A stretch of DNA of 64,000 nt, taken from the NCBI RefSeq assembly GCF_051846915.1, contig NZ_JBPYCR010000014.1:1-64000 (forward strand). The letters run 5' to 3'. The notes below the pieces were generated by a model. It did no database searches and had not been told where the DNA came from. It was given only the letters and a program-made list of their open reading frames with translations. Position 1 is the stretch's first letter; every line of letters begins with the position of its first letter. Positions 44,248 to 53,836 of this stretch are shown here, in pieces. This DNA is from JBPYCR01 sp051846915 (lineage in GTDB: Bacteria; Bacillota; Bacilli; Bacillales; Amphibacillaceae). The translations under genes and the position numbers were made by a program.

Positions 44248-44992
44248 GTTTTATATTGACTTTCCCGATGAGCAAACGATTCATGAACAAATAAATTACA
44301 TTGTTTCTACTGGAATGCCTGTAAAAATATCCTTCTTCTCTTATCTAAAACAAATGTATAAGCAGATAGGACTTAAATTTATTTTTCGAGATGCAATGGA
44401 ATTGTTCTATATTACCGTGTTACTGGTAGCTGTATTTGTTTATTTTAGTTTTAAGGCGGAATTTTTACATCAACTCGACGGGAAAATTCATGCTTGGATT
44501 TTTATCTTCTCGCCTATTATTTATTTAACGCTTTCCGTTCTTTCGCTGTATAAATTAAAACAAAACAATACCTATGAAGTGGAGATGACGTGTAAGTATA
44601 ATGTATTTCAACTGGCAGCCTTTCGCATGCTTGTCTTTAGTTTAATCTGTCTTGGGATAAATGGAATCATTATTGGGGTTCTTTCTGTCTCTTATCAGAA
44701 GATTAATTTTTTACAGGCTTTTAGCCTTTCAACAGTATCACTATTTCTATTTTCTACAGCATTCTTATTTGCTTTAACAAAAATGCAATCCAACTTTACA
44801 AAATATAGCTTTATTTTCGGCTGGCTGGCAATTAATTTTTTATTTGTTTTTTATAGTAAGGAAGTTTATAAAACAATTCTTATAAATATACCAATGTACA
44901 TTTATATCGGTTTTGTTGCTGTATTCGTTTGGCTTTATATCAAAAATCTAAAAAAACTAATTACTTATAGGAATTCGGAAGGGGTTGTTTAA
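44234..44992 (+). CDS. Six-span membrane protein, putative anti-sigma or transporter partner
   Basis: 252 residues with a short cytoplasmic N-terminus (FYIDFPDEQTIHEQINYI...) and about six membrane helices. I do not recognise the family. Its overlap with the ECF sigma gene and the downstream ABC genes suggest that it is a membrane anti-sigma or a transporter subunit. ATG 44234 follows GGATGAGG, better than ATG 44225. Confidence 0.65.
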   Translation: MKKDKFYIDFPDEQTIHEQINYIVSTGMPVKISFFSYLKQMYKQIGLKFIFRDAMELFYITVLLVAVFVYFSFKAEFLHQLDGKIHAWIFIFSPIIYLTLSVLSLYKLKQNNTYEVEMTCKYNVFQLAAFRMLVFSLICLGINGIIIGVLSVSYQKINFLQAFSLSTVSLFLFSTAFLFALTKMQSNFTKYSFIFGWLAINFLFVFYSKEVYKTILINIPMYIYIGFVAVFVWLYIKNLKKLITYRNSEGVV

Positions 44993-44993
44993 C

Positions 44994-45863
44994 ATGTTAA
45001 CTGTAGCGAATGTAAATAAGAACTTTGGCAAATTTGAAGCTTTAAAGGATATTAATCTGGAATTTACGAATGGTGTTTATGGGCTTCTGGCTCCGAATGG
45101 GGCTGGGAAAACTACCTTAATTAAAATGCTGACAACATTAATTTTTCCGAGCAAAGGGGAAATTCTATATAACGGTAGAGAAATTATCAAGCTCGATGAG
45201 AGTTACCGTGATATCTTAGGCTATTTGCCACAGGAATTCGGGTATTACAAAAACTCCAGTCCGAAACAATACTTACATTACATGGCTGCACTAAAAGGTT
45301 TAGAAAAGTCTACAGTTAAAACGAAAATCAATGACCTATTGAAAATTGTAGCACTGGAAAATGTCGCAAACAAAAAAATGAAGAAATTTTCCGGAGGGAT
45401 GATTCAACGGGTTGGAATTGCTCAAGCTTTATTGAATGACCCGAAAATACTTATTTTAGATGAACCAACTGCAGGTCTTGATCCGAAAGAAAGAGTGAGA
45501 TTCCGGAACATCCTAACAGACCTTGCCAGAGATCGGATCGTTATACTATCGACCCATATCGTACCAGACGTTGAATCGATAGCAAATGAGATCATTATGA
45601 TAAAGGATAAAACAATCCTTTATAAAGACAGTATTACAAATATATGCAATATCCTAAAAGGACTCGTGTACGAAACAGAAATGAACCATGAGGGAGCCAT
45701 TTCATTCAGAAAAAGATATCTTTCTCTATCGGAAAAACAAGAAGCAGGAAAACTCAAAATCAGATTTATAGCGGATGGGAAGCCGGATCCGCAATGGGAA
45801 AAGGTGAATCCTAGCCTTGAAGATGTCTTCCTTTATACCTATCAAGATGAAGTGGCGGAATAA
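44994..45863 (+). CDS. ABC transporter ATPase, bacitracin/lantibiotic-export type
   Basis: 289-residue ATPase. Walker A APNGAGKTT, Q-loop YLPQEFG, signature FSGGMIQR, Walker B ILILDEPTAGLD and STH. It resembles the ATPases of multidrug or peptide-immunity exporters. GGAAGGGG precedes the start. It is followed directly by two large-loop permeases, which completes an exporter. Confidence 0.85.
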   Translation: MLTVANVNKNFGKFEALKDINLEFTNGVYGLLAPNGAGKTTLIKMLTTLIFPSKGEILYNGREIIKLDESYRDILGYLPQEFGYYKNSSPKQYLHYMAALKGLEKSTVKTKINDLLKIVALENVANKKMKKFSGGMIQRVGIAQALLNDPKILILDEPTAGLDPKERVRFRNILTDLARDRIVILSTHIVPDVESIANEIIMIKDKTILYKDSITNICNILKGLVYETEMNHEGAISFRKRYLSLSEKQEAGKLKIRFIADGKPDPQWEKVNPSLEDVFLYTYQDEVAE

Positions 45864-45866
45864 AAT

Positions 45867-47138
45867 ATGAAAGAACAAATAAGCATCCGAAATCTTGAAC
45901 TAAAAAAGGCATTTACTTCACCAGTCGTTTATGCTCTACTTATCTTATTTATCGGATTTAACTTCTTTTATTTATATACTAATAGCTACTTTAAAAGCGA
46001 ATTAGCCGTTTTGACAGAAACTGTTGATCAATTAGGGTACAAAATACACGGTAATATGATGAGTGATTTCCAAACGTATTATGATTCGCACATCGTAGAA
46101 ATGAATGAAACGGTTAGTGAAAAAACGTCGAAAACATACGATAGTGCAGCTTCTTTTTTTGAGGACGGTTCTATTAATAGAGAAGAATTATTTACAGAAA
46201 AAGAAATGGAATCAATGATCGAGGTATTGGTACTTGAAAACTACTATTCCAATGCACAGGAAATTGATGAATACTATGAAAATATAGACGTCTCTGCTGT
46301 TGCAGAGCAGGAAATACAAAAGTATGGAATTACCGGAGAAGCAGCAACTACCGTTAGAAATCAATTTGCTCAACTTGAAGACCGGTTTAATCAATTAATC
46401 CTTAATGGGGAACATAAAACTCTTTTTTTCCATGGGAAAGCACATGGAATGCATTCTCTATTATTTAAAAATATATTTCGGTTTATTATTTTTGAAGCCA
46501 TGATTTTAAGTGTACTTATTACTGGATTTTTAACTGTTTACGAGTTTGAAAACAAAACGCATCTCACTGCTTATTCCGCAAAACGCGGGAGAAAACTTGC
46601 GAAAGATAAACTTTGGTCATCTATTACAGCAAGTATGATGATAACGACCATTATATTAGGGCTAACCTTGATTGGATTTTTTGTAACATTTAACTATGCT
46701 GGCTTATGGAATGTGCCGATAAGTAGTTATTTCAATATCGAATACGACTTTCCATACATCTCCTGGTGGAAGATGTCGTTTGGTCAATACGTGATCGCTG
46801 CAATTGTTTTAGTTTATATTTGTCAGCTAATCTTTACGCTGATCACATTCATTATTTCTGTATGGGTGAAAAATAGTTATGTCGTTTTCTTAGCATTCGG
46901 TATTTTACTAGGATTGGGTGTGGTCATACAAGGTTTTGTTCCTACAAATAGCAATCTTTTATTTATTGCAGGAATGACCCCGTTCAACCTTATCCTGAAC
47001 CCACATCTGTGGTTCATAGGATGGAGTGTCTTTTCTTTTAAATATATGGAATTATATACGGTACTGATTTGGATTGTTCTATCGTTCATTTTATGCCTTG
47101 TCAGCTTGAAATACTTCAAAAAATCCACGCTTAGCTAG
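45867..47138 (+). CDS. ABC exporter permease, first subunit
   Basis: 423-residue membrane protein. One N-terminal span (about 15-35), a large outside loop to about residue 200 (Glu- and Tyr-rich helices), then five or six spans. Layout as in ABC-2-type permeases. It lies 3 bp after the ATPase gene and 12 bp before its partner. Confidence 0.75.
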   Translation: MKEQISIRNLELKKAFTSPVVYALLILFIGFNFFYLYTNSYFKSELAVLTETVDQLGYKIHGNMMSDFQTYYDSHIVEMNETVSEKTSKTYDSAASFFEDGSINREELFTEKEMESMIEVLVLENYYSNAQEIDEYYENIDVSAVAEQEIQKYGITGEAATTVRNQFAQLEDRFNQLILNGEHKTLFFHGKAHGMHSLLFKNIFRFIIFEAMILSVLITGFLTVYEFENKTHLTAYSAKRGRKLAKDKLWSSITASMMITTIILGLTLIGFFVTFNYAGLWNVPISSYFNIEYDFPYISWWKMSFGQYVIAAIVLVYICQLIFTLITFIISVWVKNSYVVFLAFGILLGLGVVIQGFVPTNSNLLFIAGMTPFNLILNPHLWFIGWSVFSFKYMELYTVLIWIVLSFILCLVSLKYFKKSTLS

Positions 47139-47150
47139 GAGGGAAAAGTA

Positions 47151-48296
47151 ATGAGATTGATAGGCTATGAACTAAAAAAAATATTCACCTTCAAATTATT
47201 AGTTTTGTTAGGGATAGTAGGGTTTATTCTTTACAGTATGTTGTTAGAATTTGAATTTACGCATTTCCCAAACGGTAGACCTGCAACAGATACATATAAT
47301 ATAAGTGTCAAGATGGTTGAACAGTTTGGTGAAGACATGGACAAAAGTGAATATAAATTATTTAAAGAACAGTATGAAGAAGATATCGAGACAGCAACTC
47401 AATACCTCAAATCAAAGGATGCATTTGCTGAAGCAGGAATTACCAGTTATGAAGAATTCCAAAACATGGATATGGGTAGTGGAAGTGAGAAATTAGTTAA
47501 TCTCAACAGTCAAGTGATGTTCAAAGAGGAAGTGGATGTTTTTTGGGAAATACAGGCAAGAGAATGGCTAATGGAAAGGTATGAAAATAGTGGCTATCAT
47601 AATGATCGTACCTATGGAGGTCCAACAAACGAGAAGCAGAATAGACGACTAAAAGAAGTGTCCGAAAGTGTCAGTCCATTTCCTAGTTTAGTGTTTATGA
47701 ACTATAATACCTTAATTACAAACGTTACAATTATTATTTTATTAAGCACGATGATTATACTATCTCCATTATATTTGCGAGATCGAAAAAACAATCTCAT
47801 TTATTTACAATATACGTCAAAAACAGGACGACATGTATTTGTGCGAAAATTGTATGCCGGGCTTATCGCATCTTTTTTTATGATTACTTTCATTTTAACG
47901 GCCTTCTTTGTTTTATATTCACAAAACGACGTTGGTATGTTTTTCGGATTAAATATCAATTCGGTATTTCACCCAAGTGTATTTTGGTTTGATTTAACAT
48001 TTATTCAATACATAATTCTCACTGTATTATTGGTTTATGTATTGGGGATTACCGTAGCCATATTAACGGCTATACTATCACGGATTTCACCGAATTATTT
48101 AGCGTTGGCCGGAGTACAAATTCCTGCTGCCATTTTACTATTTTGGTTTTTGCTTCCTTATTTAATTTCTAATGTAACGAATATTAGCCATCCGATTTAT
48201 TTTGCACCATTGGTTTATGGACTACTTATAGTACTCGTAATAATGATCATTATTTGGAGATGGAAAAGGGAAAAATTAATTGATATCGCACATTAG
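47151..48296 (+). CDS. ABC exporter permease, second subunit
   Basis: 381 residues with the same plan as the previous permease: one span, a large loop (about 35-185), then about five spans. AGGAGGG precedes the ATG. The pair presumably forms a heterodimer with the ATPase at 44994. A SigY-Yxl-like arrangement in B. subtilis offers a rough parallel, though the sequences were not compared. Confidence 0.75.
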   Translation: MRLIGYELKKIFTFKLLVLLGIVGFILYSMLLEFEFTHFPNGRPATDTYNISVKMVEQFGEDMDKSEYKLFKEQYEEDIETATQYLKSKDAFAEAGITSYEEFQNMDMGSGSEKLVNLNSQVMFKEEVDVFWEIQAREWLMERYENSGYHNDRTYGGPTNEKQNRRLKEVSESVSPFPSLVFMNYNTLITNVTIIILLSTMIILSPLYLRDRKNNLIYLQYTSKTGRHVFVRKLYAGLIASFFMITFILTAFFVLYSQNDVGMFFGLNINSVFHPSVFWFDLTFIQYIILTVLLVYVLGITVAILTAILSRISPNYLALAGVQIPAAILLFWFLLPYLISNVTNISHPIYFAPLVYGLLIVLVIMIIIWRWKREKLIDIAH

Positions 48297-48471
48297 ATCA
48301 TGAAGCTCCTTAACTTTATTTCATAATACCCCCATATCCAAAACTGACTTCTTTCATATACCGAATCTCTTTCAACACGCGAGATGAAGGTGTATGATAA
48401 TTCCGTCAAATAAGGTATACTTTAATATAATAGAGCTTGTCAGGATGCCATTACAGAAAAGGCGGGGGAAT

Positions 48472-49170
48472 ATGAACAATAAAATACTTGTTGTGGAAGA
48501 CGATCCGGATATTCGGGATTTCATCAAACTTTACTTGAAAAACGATGGGTATCATATCATTGAGGCCCGATCAGGTACGGAAGGTATTAAGCAATTTCAC
48601 AAAGAGGCACCCGACCTCGTTCTGCTCGATGTTTTACTACCTGAATTAGATGGTATTGAAGTGTGCAGGGAAATTCGTAAAACGTCAATTACTCCCATTA
48701 TTTTTATTAGCAACAAAGCGGAAGAGATGGATAAAGTAATTGGCTTGACGATTGGCGCTGATGACTATGTGACAAAACCGTTCAGCCCAAGAGAGTTAGT
48801 TGCACGTGTTCGATCCCATTTACGGAGAAAACGTTACTATACTGAGGTAGAACAAGCCCCGGAAGAAGCCATGCACTTTAATAACCTGGAAATTGACTTT
48901 TACCGACATAAAGTTCTAATCGATCAAAACGAAGTAAAGCTCTCATCCAAAGAGTTTCGTTTATTAGCTTATATGGCCAAACATCCAGGGCGTGTATTCA
49001 CGGTAGAAGAACTGTATGAAAGGGTTTGGGAGGAATCCAGCTTAGGCGATACACGGACTGTTATGGTTCATATTAGCAGCTTAAGGAAAAAAATTGAAGA
49101 AGATCTAACAAACCCGCAATACATTTTAACCGTCCGCGGTACAGGGTATCGTTTTGCTGAGAAGGAATAA
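48472..49170 (+). CDS. OmpR/PhoB-family response regulator
   Basis: 232 residues. Receiver domain with VVEDDPDI, phospho-acceptor LVLLDVLLPELDG (Asp about 53), FISNKAE (Ser in place of the more usual Thr), and the Lys of TKPFSP. C-terminal winged helix with RTVMVHISSLRKKIE and TVRGTGYRF. ATG 48472 follows GGGGGAA. No intact histidine kinase is adjacent; only a degenerate kinase tail on the opposite strand follows. It may regulate the ABC exporter upstream. Confidence 0.9.
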   Translation: MNNKILVVEDDPDIRDFIKLYLKNDGYHIIEARSGTEGIKQFHKEAPDLVLLDVLLPELDGIEVCREIRKTSITPIIFISNKAEEMDKVIGLTIGADDYVTKPFSPRELVARVRSHLRRKRYYTEVEQAPEEAMHFNNLEIDFYRHKVLIDQNEVKLSSKEFRLLAYMAKHPGRVFTVEELYERVWEESSLGDTRTVMVHISSLRKKIEEDLTNPQYILTVRGTGYRFAEKE

Positions 49171-49200
49171 TGTGAGGGAACTGTCAAAAGATCTTCTCCT

Positions 49201-49330
49201 TCATGCCTCGTAGACAGGAAGTGATAGTTGGAAGACACTCCCCATTTCCCGGTCGCTTTCTGCCCAAACCTTCTCCTCCACACAGATCTACAACTCCGTC
49301 AAACTCCAGACCCAATCCCCTTCTATAGAT
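49201..49330 (-). pseudogene. Histidine-kinase C-terminal remnant
   Basis: On the minus strand, VWAESDREMGSVFQLSLPVYEA followed by TGA is the classical tail of a histidine kinase. The preceding codons still read like GLGL...VVDLC.EEKVWAES but with frame damage, and no kinase body is found upstream. It converges on the response regulator gene, so it may be the lost partner after rearrangement or a foreign kinase. Confidence 0.6.
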
Positions 49331-49613
49331 TGTTATCTGTAATAGCAACACATCATTAATAAGACTTTTAAACCTGAATTGGTTATGTTAAACAGTATGT
49401 TAAAATTCCATTAAATTAATTTAGATATAATCTAAGTAAACGACTATAGATTTTATAAATCTTTTAACAAGTGAAGATGATTATTTTGCAAATCACCAAA
49501 AAGAACGATGCTGTAAAAATCAGAGTAATCCGATATTTACATTCCAATGCTTTTCATCCATTTATGTTTATGTAATCCCAAAGACTTTTCATTAAGTCGT
49601 GGAAGCAGCATTA
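49331..49613. other. Stretch between the kinase remnant and sinI-like gene, no gene recognised
   Basis: AT-rich, stops in all frames. It may be further decayed kinase sequence but I cannot show that. Confidence 0.35.
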
Positions 49614-49751
49614 TTAACTACTTTTTTCAAAATCTGACTGTTCGTTACGCAGAAAGTCTTTCACCTCCTCTATGCTGATTCCTTCTAGCTTTGCTTGTAA
49701 TAGAAGTGCAACCCATTCCTGATCAAGCATTGTTTGCGTTTTATTTGCCAC
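49614..49751 (-). CDS. SinI-family anti-repressor-like peptide (45 aa)
   Basis: A 45-residue frame starts GTG after AAGAGGTGT. The segment LDQEWVALLLQAKLEGISIEE matches the SinI/SinR dimerisation motif (B. subtilis SinI has LDQEWVELMVEAKEANISPEE), followed by VKDFLRNE. SinI binds and inactivates the biofilm repressor SinR. No sinR is near. The match in position and key residues is strong for so short a peptide. Confidence 0.8.
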   Translation of the reverse strand: MANKTQTMLDQEWVALLLQAKLEGISIEEVKDFLRNEQSDFEKSS

Positions 49752-49938
49752 GCTACCACACCTCTTTCATTCCTTAAAACGATACTTTGTTTACAACAAT
49801 ACACACTATAAAGGCTAGTAATAGCTTACGTTCTTTATCGTTACAGGATCATTACACAAAGTAAAAAATAGTTAAAATATTCATTAAGCAAATCTGCTGT
49901 TTAAAAACGTGACTCACCAAAAGGTATAACAAAAAATA

Positions 49939-49960
49939 AAAAGCCACCGGATGGCAGCTT
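49939..49960 (-). terminator. Terminator of the pseudo-hydrolase regulator gene
   Basis: Minus strand: AAGCTGCCA and TGGCTT flank a short loop, then TTTATTTTTT follows. It overlaps the stop codon. Confidence 0.65.
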
Positions 49961-51485
49961 ATTCTTCACTAAATATGACTGTGCTTACATACTTTTCATA
50001 CCTTTTTGTTAATACAGGATCATCCATATAATGATTTAAGGCCAGTCGCAAGTAATGAAGCATTTTTTTATACTCTTTCTTTTCTTCAAAAAAATCTGCG
50101 AGAAACAAAGCCATATCTGCCCACTCTTTTTCAACGCGATGGCGTAAGTCAAGAAACCATTCTTCAAATAATCCAGGCAACGGATTTCTCACCATTTCTT
50201 TCAATAAATTGATGTATAATTCAGCTTTTATCGTCGAGTTTTCGACATTCTGAGCTTCTATTATTTTATGCCTATGTTCAACAAAATCACATTGCACGTT
50301 TGTTCGTAAACTAACATGCTCTCGATCTGCAAAAATAATGTCTGTCTCATGACTTGGTTGCAGTAAAGTCCTTAAATAATGTAATGAAACCCGGAGTCTG
50401 TTTTTTGCACTTTCAAGATGTGTATCTGGCCAGAAGATATCACAAATTTCCTCTCGAGTAGTCGTTTTTGCTATCACAAGGTAAACAAGCAATTGCTTTG
50501 CTTTTCTTTTCCCCCAGCCTTGAATAATCTTTTCATTATTTATTTCAACGTGGAATCCATTCATAATATTTACAGTAATTAGATCCGACTGTTCATTTTC
50601 TGTCTTTTCTTGGAAAAAGTATTCCTTATACATTTGTGTTGTCAGTTGATTTTTGTATTGTGTTGTTGATTGAGCAGAAAAAGCATCTTCCTTACTATTT
50701 GTAATGAACTGTGTAATTAAGTCTGTCATCATTTTCGGTTGATCAAATTGAATGAGAAAGGAAGCACGCGGTACCGTATAATGCCTGCCATTTGGTATGA
50801 AATTTAAACTCATATTGGATAATTCTGACGGATAAACATTATCTTCTGCTCCGGATAACAGCAAAAAAGGGACGCTTACTTCTCTTAGTAATGGAATGGT
50901 ATCTTTTCCAAACTGTGGGTGAAATAGTTGAAAATATACATTAGGTGAAACTTGATGATAGGCATTGTACAGTGTATTTAGCTTCTTTGTAGAAGGTATA
51001 AAGCAAGCACTTTTTTCTACTTCACTTGCTAGCTTGATCATCGTATCGTCATTAGAAACGAGTGATTTCCGCTGATTAACGATCTGCTCTCCAAGGTCAT
51101 TCGGATAGTATAAGGGCACTGTCATTAACGTAACTGTTTTCAAGGCGTTCACCTTCTTGCCGGCAAGCTGGACAGCGATAAATCCCCCAAACCCTTGTGC
51201 AACAATATGAAAAGAATCAATTTCCAATTCAGAAAGTAAAAAGTGCAAGTCATCACTTAATAATTCAACCGTTAAATTTTCTTGTCCCGAATCACTCTTT
51301 CCGTGTCCTCTTAAGTCATAACGGATGATATCGTATTTTTCCCGGAAATAGGGGAGTACAAATTCCCAGGAATGCATATCCAATCCCAATCCGTGTACAA
51401 AAACAATAGTATCTGCTGCATAACCTGAATCTGTTTCCATCCATTCGTAATGAATTGAAGCAGATCCTCGTTCCATGTACTGCAT
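49959..51485 (-). CDS. Fusion of alpha/beta-hydrolase (apparently inactive) and SARP-type regulator
   Basis: 508 residues. Residues about 5-262 form an alpha/beta-hydrolase fold with the oxyanion motif FVHGLG and DLRGHGKSD. The nucleophile elbow, normally GxSxG, reads AQGFGG, so Ser is Gly98. The Asp loop SGAEDNVYP is kept (Asp215). The catalytic His segment reads ASFLIQFDQP where GHLIxxExP is expected, so His is Phe243. Residues about 305-395 form a winged helix (LLVYLVIAKTTTREEICDIFW) and 400-505 a bacterial transcriptional activator domain with TPR-like helices. I infer a ligand-sensing regulator. GGGGGAA precedes the start. Confidence 0.85.
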   Translation of the reverse strand: MQYMERGSASIHYEWMETDSGYAADTIVFVHGLGLDMHSWEFVLPYFREKYDIIRYDLRGHGKSDSGQENLTVELLSDDLHFLLSELEIDSFHIVAQGFGGFIAVQLAGKKVNALKTVTLMTVPLYYPNDLGEQIVNQRKSLVSNDDTMIKLASEVEKSACFIPSTKKLNTLYNAYHQVSPNVYFQLFHPQFGKDTIPLLREVSVPFLLLSGAEDNVYPSELSNMSLNFIPNGRHYTVPRASFLIQFDQPKMMTDLITQFITNSKEDAFSAQSTTQYKNQLTTQMYKEYFFQEKTENEQSDLITVNIMNGFHVEINNEKIIQGWGKRKAKQLLVYLVIAKTTTREEICDIFWPDTHLESAKNRLRVSLHYLRTLLQPSHETDIIFADREHVSLRTNVQCDFVEHRHKIIEAQNVENSTIKAELYINLLKEMVRNPLPGLFEEWFLDLRHRVEKEWADMALFLADFFEEKKEYKKMLHYLRLALNHYMDDPVLTKRYEKYVSTVIFSEE

Positions 51486-51930
51486 CTTCTTCCCCCTGTC
51501 AGCGTAATGCTTATTCGTAACAATTATTTAATTCTATGTAAATGAATTTATATAAGAAGTATAGGCAACATGTACCTCACATAACCTTTTAACAATAATA
51601 AGACATGTAAAAAAATCAATTGATAAAGTGTTTAATTATTCTGACATAGTATATCTATATTTCAATCTATCACAGTAATAGAAAGCACACAAACCATTAA
51701 AAAGGAAAAAAGAACCACTATATATAACATTATTCATTCGCTATAATTGTTTATTTTCCTTCTATTAGTTAAATTTCCCTTCTTTAATAAGTTGAATTTT
51801 CATTAACTTTCATTTTAATAGTTCTTTTGTAACGGTATATAAGTTTGATAAGATTGAATTTACATAATATTCATGCGATAATAATTTAAATATAGATATA
51901 ATGATTCAGTTTATTAAAGGGGGCTATTCA
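51486..51930. other. Intergenic region upstream of the first chemoreceptor
   Basis: Very AT-rich. GCGATAAT at 51875-51882 with TGAA 16 nt upstream is a possible SigD promoter of the chemoreceptor gene. Nothing else is defendable. Confidence 0.4.
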
Positions 51931-53649
51931 TTGGGAAAGTTCATGGGAAAGTTATCATGGAATAACATAAAGATATCCCGTAAATATTTAACTGTATTTA
52001 TCCTTGCTGCGATGCTATTTTTTACAGCAGGGGTGATTGTATTTTTTCAATTAAGTGTAGCTGAACGAGATTTGAAAACTATTGAATCAGAAAGTTTGCG
52101 GTCGGAGGAAATTACAAATCTAGCGAAGATCGTACAATCAAAAGACATGCAAGTTGCCGATTTTATCATTACTGGAGAGCGGAAATATATTACAGCATAT
52201 GATGAACTCAGTGAAACATTTTCCGAATTGGAAAGTAACGTTGACAGCTATATGCGTACGACTAAACAGAAAGAAATATTTAAGGAAATTAAAGAAAATA
52301 ATAAAAGAATTGATACAATGTTCCACGATGAAATTATCGATGCTATTTTTACCAATCGAGCATATAAAGCCAATGCGATCCGGAATGTATCCAGTTCATT
52401 ACGAGAATCAACAGTACAATTGACAGACAAGTTAATTAGCATTGTTGAAAAGGAACAAGAAAATGCTGTCACAAGTGCTAAAAGCAGCCTATACAACAGT
52501 ATAGTAATATTAATTATTGCTAATCTTGTCGCAATCGGTCTTGGCGTACTATTAATGGTCCTTGTAAGCCGCAGTATCGCAGCTAATTTAAAGAAAGTTG
52601 TATCGATCACAAGTGAAGTCGCAAACGGAAACGTCGCTGTCGAACCAATGGATTATTCTGGCCAAGACGAAATAGGCCAACTGGCAGAAGCAGTCAATAC
52701 AATGAAAGCAAACATACGAGGTATTTTACTTAAAGTGAAAGCCGCTTCCCAAACGGTTTCCGACCGCAGTGAAGATTTAACGCAATCTGCTCATGAAGTA
52801 AACCAAGGCGGCATTCAAATTTCCACAACTATGGAAGAACTATCGACCGGTGCAGAAACCCAGGCAAACCGGGCAACCGAACTTTCAGAAAACATGAGTG
52901 CCTTTGCCGCAAAAGTAAATGATTCGGAAAGAAGTGGCCAAAAGATTGTAGCATCTTCCGATAATGTGCTTAAACTCACGTCAGAGGGAAGTACATTAAT
53001 GACACAGTCTGTCAATCAAATGAATTACATTGACCAGATTGTTGCCGAATCGGTTGAAAAAGTGCAAGGTCTTGACCGGCAGTCTGATGAAATTTCCAAA
53101 CTTGTTCTCGTTATTAAAGATATAGCTGATCAAACTAACTTACTTTCCCTAAACGCAGCAATCGAAGCCGCTAGAGCTGGTGAGCATGGGAAAGGTTTCG
53201 CAGTTGTAGCCAATGAAGTGAAAAAGTTGGCTGAGCAAGTGACTGATTCTGTATCAGAAATTACAAGGATTGTCACAAATATTCAAACAGAAACAGATGA
53301 TGTCGTTGAGTCACTGAACACTGGTTATAAGGCAGTACGAACTGGAACAAACCAAATCGAAGCAACTGGGAAAACCTTTCAGATGGTGAATAACTCCGTT
53401 TCAGACATGGTGACGAAAATTGTTGCTATCTCGAAAAACCTTAAGGAAATTGCTGATAATAGTAATGGCATGAATAACTTAATCGAGGACGTGGCCTCTG
53501 TTTCCGAAGAAGCAGCAGCTGGCGTCGAGGAAGCAGCAGCTTCGATTCAACAGACATCTAGTTCAATGGATGAAGTATCTAATGGTGCTAATGAGCTTTC
53601 AAAATTGGCAGAACAACTAAATATGGAAATTACAGTATTCAAACTATGA
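51931..53649 (+). CDS. Methyl-accepting chemotaxis protein (first of a tandem pair)
   Basis: 572 residues from TTG 51931, chosen because AAAGGGGG lies 7 nt upstream (ATG 51943 is a near alternative; ATG 51901 lies before the ribosome site). Two membrane spans (about 20-40 and 190-215) flank a helical sensor domain of about 150 residues. A HAMP domain follows and a cytoplasmic signalling domain with the hairpin tip KDIADQTNLLSLNAAIEAARAGEHG (in part). A pentapeptide docking tail is not seen. Closely related to the downstream receptor. Confidence 0.9.
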   Translation: MGKFMGKLSWNNIKISRKYLTVFILAAMLFFTAGVIVFFQLSVAERDLKTIESESLRSEEITNLAKIVQSKDMQVADFIITGERKYITAYDELSETFSELESNVDSYMRTTKQKEIFKEIKENNKRIDTMFHDEIIDAIFTNRAYKANAIRNVSSSLRESTVQLTDKLISIVEKEQENAVTSAKSSLYNSIVILIIANLVAIGLGVLLMVLVSRSIAANLKKVVSITSEVANGNVAVEPMDYSGQDEIGQLAEAVNTMKANIRGILLKVKAASQTVSDRSEDLTQSAHEVNQGGIQISTTMEELSTGAETQANRATELSENMSAFAAKVNDSERSGQKIVASSDNVLKLTSEGSTLMTQSVNQMNYIDQIVAESVEKVQGLDRQSDEISKLVLVIKDIADQTNLLSLNAAIEAARAGEHGKGFAVVANEVKKLAEQVTDSVSEITRIVTNIQTETDDVVESLNTGYKAVRTGTNQIEATGKTFQMVNNSVSDMVTKIVAISKNLKEIADNSNGMNNLIEDVASVSEEAAAGVEEAAASIQQTSSSMDEVSNGANELSKLAEQLNMEITVFKL

Positions 53650-53713
53650 AAAGCGTATAACATATCACTTCTTATTTATTACTTTTTATTATTTTCGGAA
53701 CTACCCCTACTGA

Positions 53714-53754
53714 AAAAACAGCTATTTATACCAAACGTAAATAGCTTTTTTTGT
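53714..53754 (+). terminator. Terminator between the two chemoreceptor genes
   Basis: AGCTATTTA and TAAATAGCT form a stem flanked by A and T runs (TTTTTTT). Confidence 0.8.
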
Positions 53755-53809
53755 GCATTCAAACATTCGCATCATTTGTTGCTTTCCGCAAAATATTCAT
53801 CCAAAAGAC

Positions 53810-53836
53810 TTAATACTTTTATCATATGGCCGATAT
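53810..53836 (+). promoter_or_regulatory. SigD-type promoter of the second chemoreceptor
   Basis: TTAA, 15 nt, GCCGATAT; the -10 matches the SigD consensus GCCGATAA at seven of eight bases and the spacing is exact. The start codon lies about 240 bp downstream. Confidence 0.6.
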
